Both the position numbers and the translations under genes were made by a program. This document shows positions 13,698 to 16,253 of a DNA stretch of 16,253 nucleotides, piece after piece. The stretch's first letter is position 1. Every line of letters starts with the position of its first letter. A model generated the notes under the pieces. It searched no databases and had not been told where the DNA came from. It saw nothing but the letters and a program-made list of their open reading frames with translations. Origin of the DNA: Ruminiclostridium sp. (lineage in GTDB: Bacteria > Bacillota_A > Clostridia > Oscillospirales > Ruminococcaceae); NCBI GenBank assembly GCA_017550775.1, contig JAFZOA010000149.1, forward strand, positions 1 to 16,253. Direction: 5' to 3'.

Positions 13698-16019
13698 ATG
13701 CCGATGAAAAAGAATAGTTCCGTAAGATCTAACAAGCCGCAGATCATGTTCGGTGTCAGATGCGTTCTTCTTGCGCTCGCGATACTTGTTATTTCCGGTT
13801 CTATTATATATGGCTATGTGTTCGATAACGGCATTTCCACCGTGGATCTTCTGCTGCGCGGTTCTGCGGTTGTATGTTCCGCCGCTGTGCTTTATTTTGA
13901 GATAACCACATACCTTAAGCTCTACAACGAGGGTGTCCGTGAGATATACCGCGAGCAGAACATTGAGCTCGATAAGCTGGATAAGTTCAAGCAGCTTGTG
14001 AACAAGAACGAGTTCCTTTACAACTTCCAGCCTATCATAAACGCCCGTGACGGCGAAATATTCGCTTACGAGGTGCTGATGCGTACCTCGGACAGCATAG
14101 GCCTGAAGCCGCTTGAGGTGCTGAAATACGCCGAGATAAGCCACATGCTCGAAAACATCGAGAGAAGCACATTCTTCAACGCGCTTAAATACTATAAGGA
14201 AAACATAGACAAGTTCGGCGGAAGAAAGATCTTCATCAACAGTATCCCGAGCGTTATACTCCCGGATTCCGAGCTCGCAAAGCTCCAGGCGATGTATGCG
14301 GACGTTTCCGAGAACATCGTCGTTGAGATACTCGAAAACGACGACGACGACGATACCACCATCGCCGCATTCGACAACCTGCGCAATATCCTCAACTGCA
14401 AGATCGCGGTGGACGACTACGGAAGCGGCTACTCCAACGACATGAAGGTGCTCAATAACAACCCGAACTTCATCAAGATAGATATGTCGCTCATAACCTC
14501 GATAGATACCGACTCCAAGAAGCAGCTCCTTGTCTCCAACCTCATCAAGTTCGGAAAGAAGTACAACATCAAGATACTCGCGGAGGGCGTTGAAACCAAG
14601 GAAGAGCTCGCGAAGGTCATCGAGCTCGGCGTAGATCTCATTCAGGGCTTCTATACCGCTCGTCCCTCAAAGGAAGTTATCCCCGCTATCGACAACGAGA
14701 TAAGCGAGTATATCGTTGCCGAGAATGTCCGCCTCTCCAAGTATAACAAGGAAAAGCGCATCTATGAGGCTTCCGAGGGCGAGATCATCAACGTGTTCAA
14801 CCTTTCCCTCGAAAAGTATGCGGAAGTCTTCGTATGGCGCGGGACTGTCCGTTTTGTCGGCACCAAGAGCACCATTGTTGATATGGTGATAAAGACCGCC
14901 GACAGCTCAGACGTAATGCTTATATTCGAGAATGTCAATATCAAGGGTGCGGTGGAGACTACCGTACAAGTAGGCAATAACGCCAAGGCGACCATAGTTC
15001 TTGAAGGGCATAACACCTTCAACAAGGAGGGCATATATGTTCCGCCCATGTCGTCCGTGTTCATCACGGGTGAGGGCTCGCTCACGGTCAAGAACAACCG
15101 CAACGGCGGCGTCGGAATCGGTTCAAGCTTTGAGAAGCCCTACGGAAACATCACCGTTGACATGAACGGGGAGCTTACCGTCGATTCGTCCGGAGACAAG
15201 ATCGTCTGTATCGGCGGCGGCGAGAAGGGTCCCGGTTCGCATATCAGATTCATACACGGCAGGATCAATGCTATGGGACGCGGTATCTACGCCGTGTGTA
15301 TCGGAAGCGCGTCGGGAGATACCGATGTGGTGGTCGAGCGCGCTATAGTTCATACACAGTGTATCGCAAATGAGGCGGTGTCTCTCGGTACGATGTACGG
15401 CACGGTCAACATCGTCTCCGCGGGATATCTCGATCTTGCGACGGACGGCGAGCGTGTGACGGGTGTCGGCGTTCTCAACGGCGGAAGCGGAAGCATCGAG
15501 TTTGCCAACGGTGAGGTCAACTCCGTGGTACACGGTGATATAGGCACGGCGATAGGCTCGCTCGGCGGAAGGGTGGACGTGAACTGTGTCAGCGGACGTG
15601 TCCACGGTCATGCCGAAGGTACGAGAGTGTGCGGTATCGGTGCGCTTGACGCGGGCGGCACTGTCCACATCTCCGGCGGTACGGTGACCGTAGGTATCAA
15701 GTCCGCAGAGCCGATATGGATAGGAAGCGCGGAGAAATCGCCGATCATAACCGGCGGAAATGTCATTCTTGAAGATAACGGCACGATCACTGCGGTCAAC
15801 AGCGCCGGCGAGGAGCTTGTGCTTTACCGCATGAACAAGCTTCCGACATACAACGAGAACATAACCACAGTCAACGGGAGCTATACATACCGTGCTCAGC
15901 GTGATGACCGTTCCGGTCAGCTATGTGTATATGTCCCCGAACGCGTCCGTGAGATGATAGCTCAGCGTATCGCGCTTGAATCGCACGCGAAAGAGGCTGA
16001 AAAGAGCATGAATGCCTGA
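13698..16019 (+). CDS. membrane-anchored EAL c-di-GMP phosphodiesterase fused to a beta-solenoid-like repeat region
   Basis: EAL domains hydrolyse cyclic di-GMP to pGpG. Numbered from ATG 13698 (773 residues): two membrane helices (about 17-39 and 48-68), a helical linker to about 100, then EAL (about 104-335). All canonical active-site residues are present: E125 in 'YEVLMR', N181, E210 and E213 in 'EILE', D239/D240 in 'DDYGSGYS', K260, E296 in 'AEGVET' and Q316 in 'QGFY'. Residues about 375-705 are a Gly-rich repeat region with many 'xIGS/IGGG' and 'GxVxVxxG' turns, such as 'VCIGGGEKG', 'AVCIGSASG', 'AIGSLGGRVDV' and 'TVHISGGTVTV', like a beta-solenoid. No GGDEF domain is present. The ribosome binding site is weak: GTG 13695, ATG 13698 and ATG 13704 are alternative starts. 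The predicted topology places both EAL and solenoid in the cytoplasm. Confidence 0.9.
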   Translation: MPMKKNSSVRSNKPQIMFGVRCVLLALAILVISGSIIYGYVFDNGISTVDLLLRGSAVVCSAAVLYFEITTYLKLYNEGVREIYREQNIELDKLDKFKQLVNKNEFLYNFQPIINARDGEIFAYEVLMRTSDSIGLKPLEVLKYAEISHMLENIERSTFFNALKYYKENIDKFGGRKIFINSIPSVILPDSELAKLQAMYADVSENIVVEILENDDDDDTTIAAFDNLRNILNCKIAVDDYGSGYSNDMKVLNNNPNFIKIDMSLITSIDTDSKKQLLVSNLIKFGKKYNIKILAEGVETKEELAKVIELGVDLIQGFYTARPSKEVIPAIDNEISEYIVAENVRLSKYNKEKRIYEASEGEIINVFNLSLEKYAEVFVWRGTVRFVGTKSTIVDMVIKTADSSDVMLIFENVNIKGAVETTVQVGNNAKATIVLEGHNTFNKEGIYVPPMSSVFITGEGSLTVKNNRNGGVGIGSSFEKPYGNITVDMNGELTVDSSGDKIVCIGGGEKGPGSHIRFIHGRINAMGRGIYAVCIGSASGDTDVVVERAIVHTQCIANEAVSLGTMYGTVNIVSAGYLDLATDGERVTGVGVLNGGSGSIEFANGEVNSVVHGDIGTAIGSLGGRVDVNCVSGRVHGHAEGTRVCGIGALDAGGTVHISGGTVTVGIKSAEPIWIGSAEKSPIITGGNVILEDNGTITAVNSAGEELVLYRMNKLPTYNENITTVNGSYTYRAQRDDRSGQLCVYVPERVREMIAQRIALESHAKEAEKSMNA

Positions 16020-16029
16020 ATACAGAATT

Positions 16030-16063
16030 TATCCCCTGTCCGATAAGTTTCGGACAGGGGATA
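16030..16063 (+). terminator. strong terminator after the EAL gene
   Basis: TATCCCCTGTCCG (16030-16042) pairs perfectly with CGGACAGGGGATA (16051-16063), a 13-bp stem with an 8-nt loop, followed by GTTTTGTT. It begins 10 bases after the stop codon. Confidence 0.92.
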
Positions 16064-16096
16064 GTTTTGTTGGGGCAGAGCCCCAAACCCAGCTCC

Positions 16097-16253
16097 GGGG
16101 GCTGCTCGCCCCCCGTCCCCTCGGCAGGGCTCTGCCCTGCACCCGCAAGGGGGCTGCTCGCCCCCCGTCCCCTCGGCAGGGCTCTGCCCTGCACCCGCAA
16201 GGGGGCTGCTTGCCCCCCGTCCCCTCGGCAGGGCTCTGCCCTGCACCCGCAAG
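16097..16253. repeat. 52-bp tandem hairpin repeat array, three copies, running off the window
   Basis: Copies start at 16097, 16149 and 16201. The first two are identical and the third differs by one C-to-T change (16211). Each unit folds into two hairpins: GGGGGC/GCCCCC with a TGCTC loop, and a perfect GCAGGGC/GCCCTGC stem with a TCT loop. A related but divergent hairpin (GGGGC-AGA-GCCCC, 16072-16084) sits just before the array. The period is not a multiple of three, so reading frames through it change with each copy and coding is unlikely. The array may continue beyond the window. Confidence 0.93.

Noticed and set aside
15871..16252. Minus-strand open frames across the terminal repeats
   Set aside because: The repeat period (52 bp) is not a multiple of three. 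The frames exist only because the GC-rich repeat lacks stops.
16097..16253. CRISPR array
   Set aside because: The units are directly contiguous with no variable spacers, and no cas gene is nearby.

Overview
This looks like chromosomal DNA of a Gram-positive, low-to-mid-GC anaerobe of the class Clostridia, most likely Oscillospirales/Ruminococcaceae-like (lineage inferred). The evidence is the gene content: a SpoIVB sporulation protease, a KtrA/KtrB potassium uptake pair, a DUF6765 protein, a DUF1540 Cys-rich miniprotein, a Thr/Ala/Glu-rich lipoprotein linker, and strict SigA-type promoters (TTGACA-17-TATAAT). No phage genes, transposases, CRISPR arrays, tRNAs or rRNAs were seen. All clearly supported genes use TGA as an ordinary stop alongside TAA and TAG.

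Layout. 1-1532 (+): a 5'-truncated DUF6765 gene translationally coupled to a small HdeD/DUF308-like membrane protein. 1604-2767 (+): a perfect promoter, a structured 5' leader and a lipoprotein with two tandem beta-rich modules. 2788-2940: a 153-bp imperfect inverted repeat between convergent genes. 3023-5124 (-): ktrB-ktrA operon with its own promoter. 5373-6093 (+): promoter, a second structured leader and an mnmM/ytqB-type tRNA methyltransferase. 6148-9864 (+): a consensus promoter driving a 933-residue 7TM hybrid histidine kinase and a response regulator with two receiver-like domains and no DNA-binding domain. 9953-9984: terminator shared with the convergent spoIVB gene (10017-11084, -). 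11337-13235 (+): promoter, two small membrane proteins of unknown function and a uridine-phosphorylase gene broken by one in-frame TGA. 13323-13490 (+): DUF1540 miniprotein and terminator. 13634-16063 (+): a perfect promoter driving a membrane-anchored EAL phosphodiesterase fused to a Gly-rich beta-solenoid-like C-terminal region, then a strong terminator. 16097-16253: three 52-bp tandem hairpin repeats running off the window.

How it fits together. Two signalling nodes stand out. One is a complete phosphorelay (7TM sensor, HisKA, HATPase, receiver, HPt, plus a separate receiver protein). The other is a c-di-GMP-degrading EAL protein with every canonical active-site residue present. They are about 4 kb apart and nothing in the sequence directly links them. 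The most unusual item is the EAL-solenoid fusion: the solenoid repeats resemble those of cell-surface proteins, but the predicted topology places them in the cytoplasm. Next in interest are the single-codon break in uridine phosphorylase, the long inverted repeat, and two 58-nt hairpins located immediately after mapped-looking promoters.
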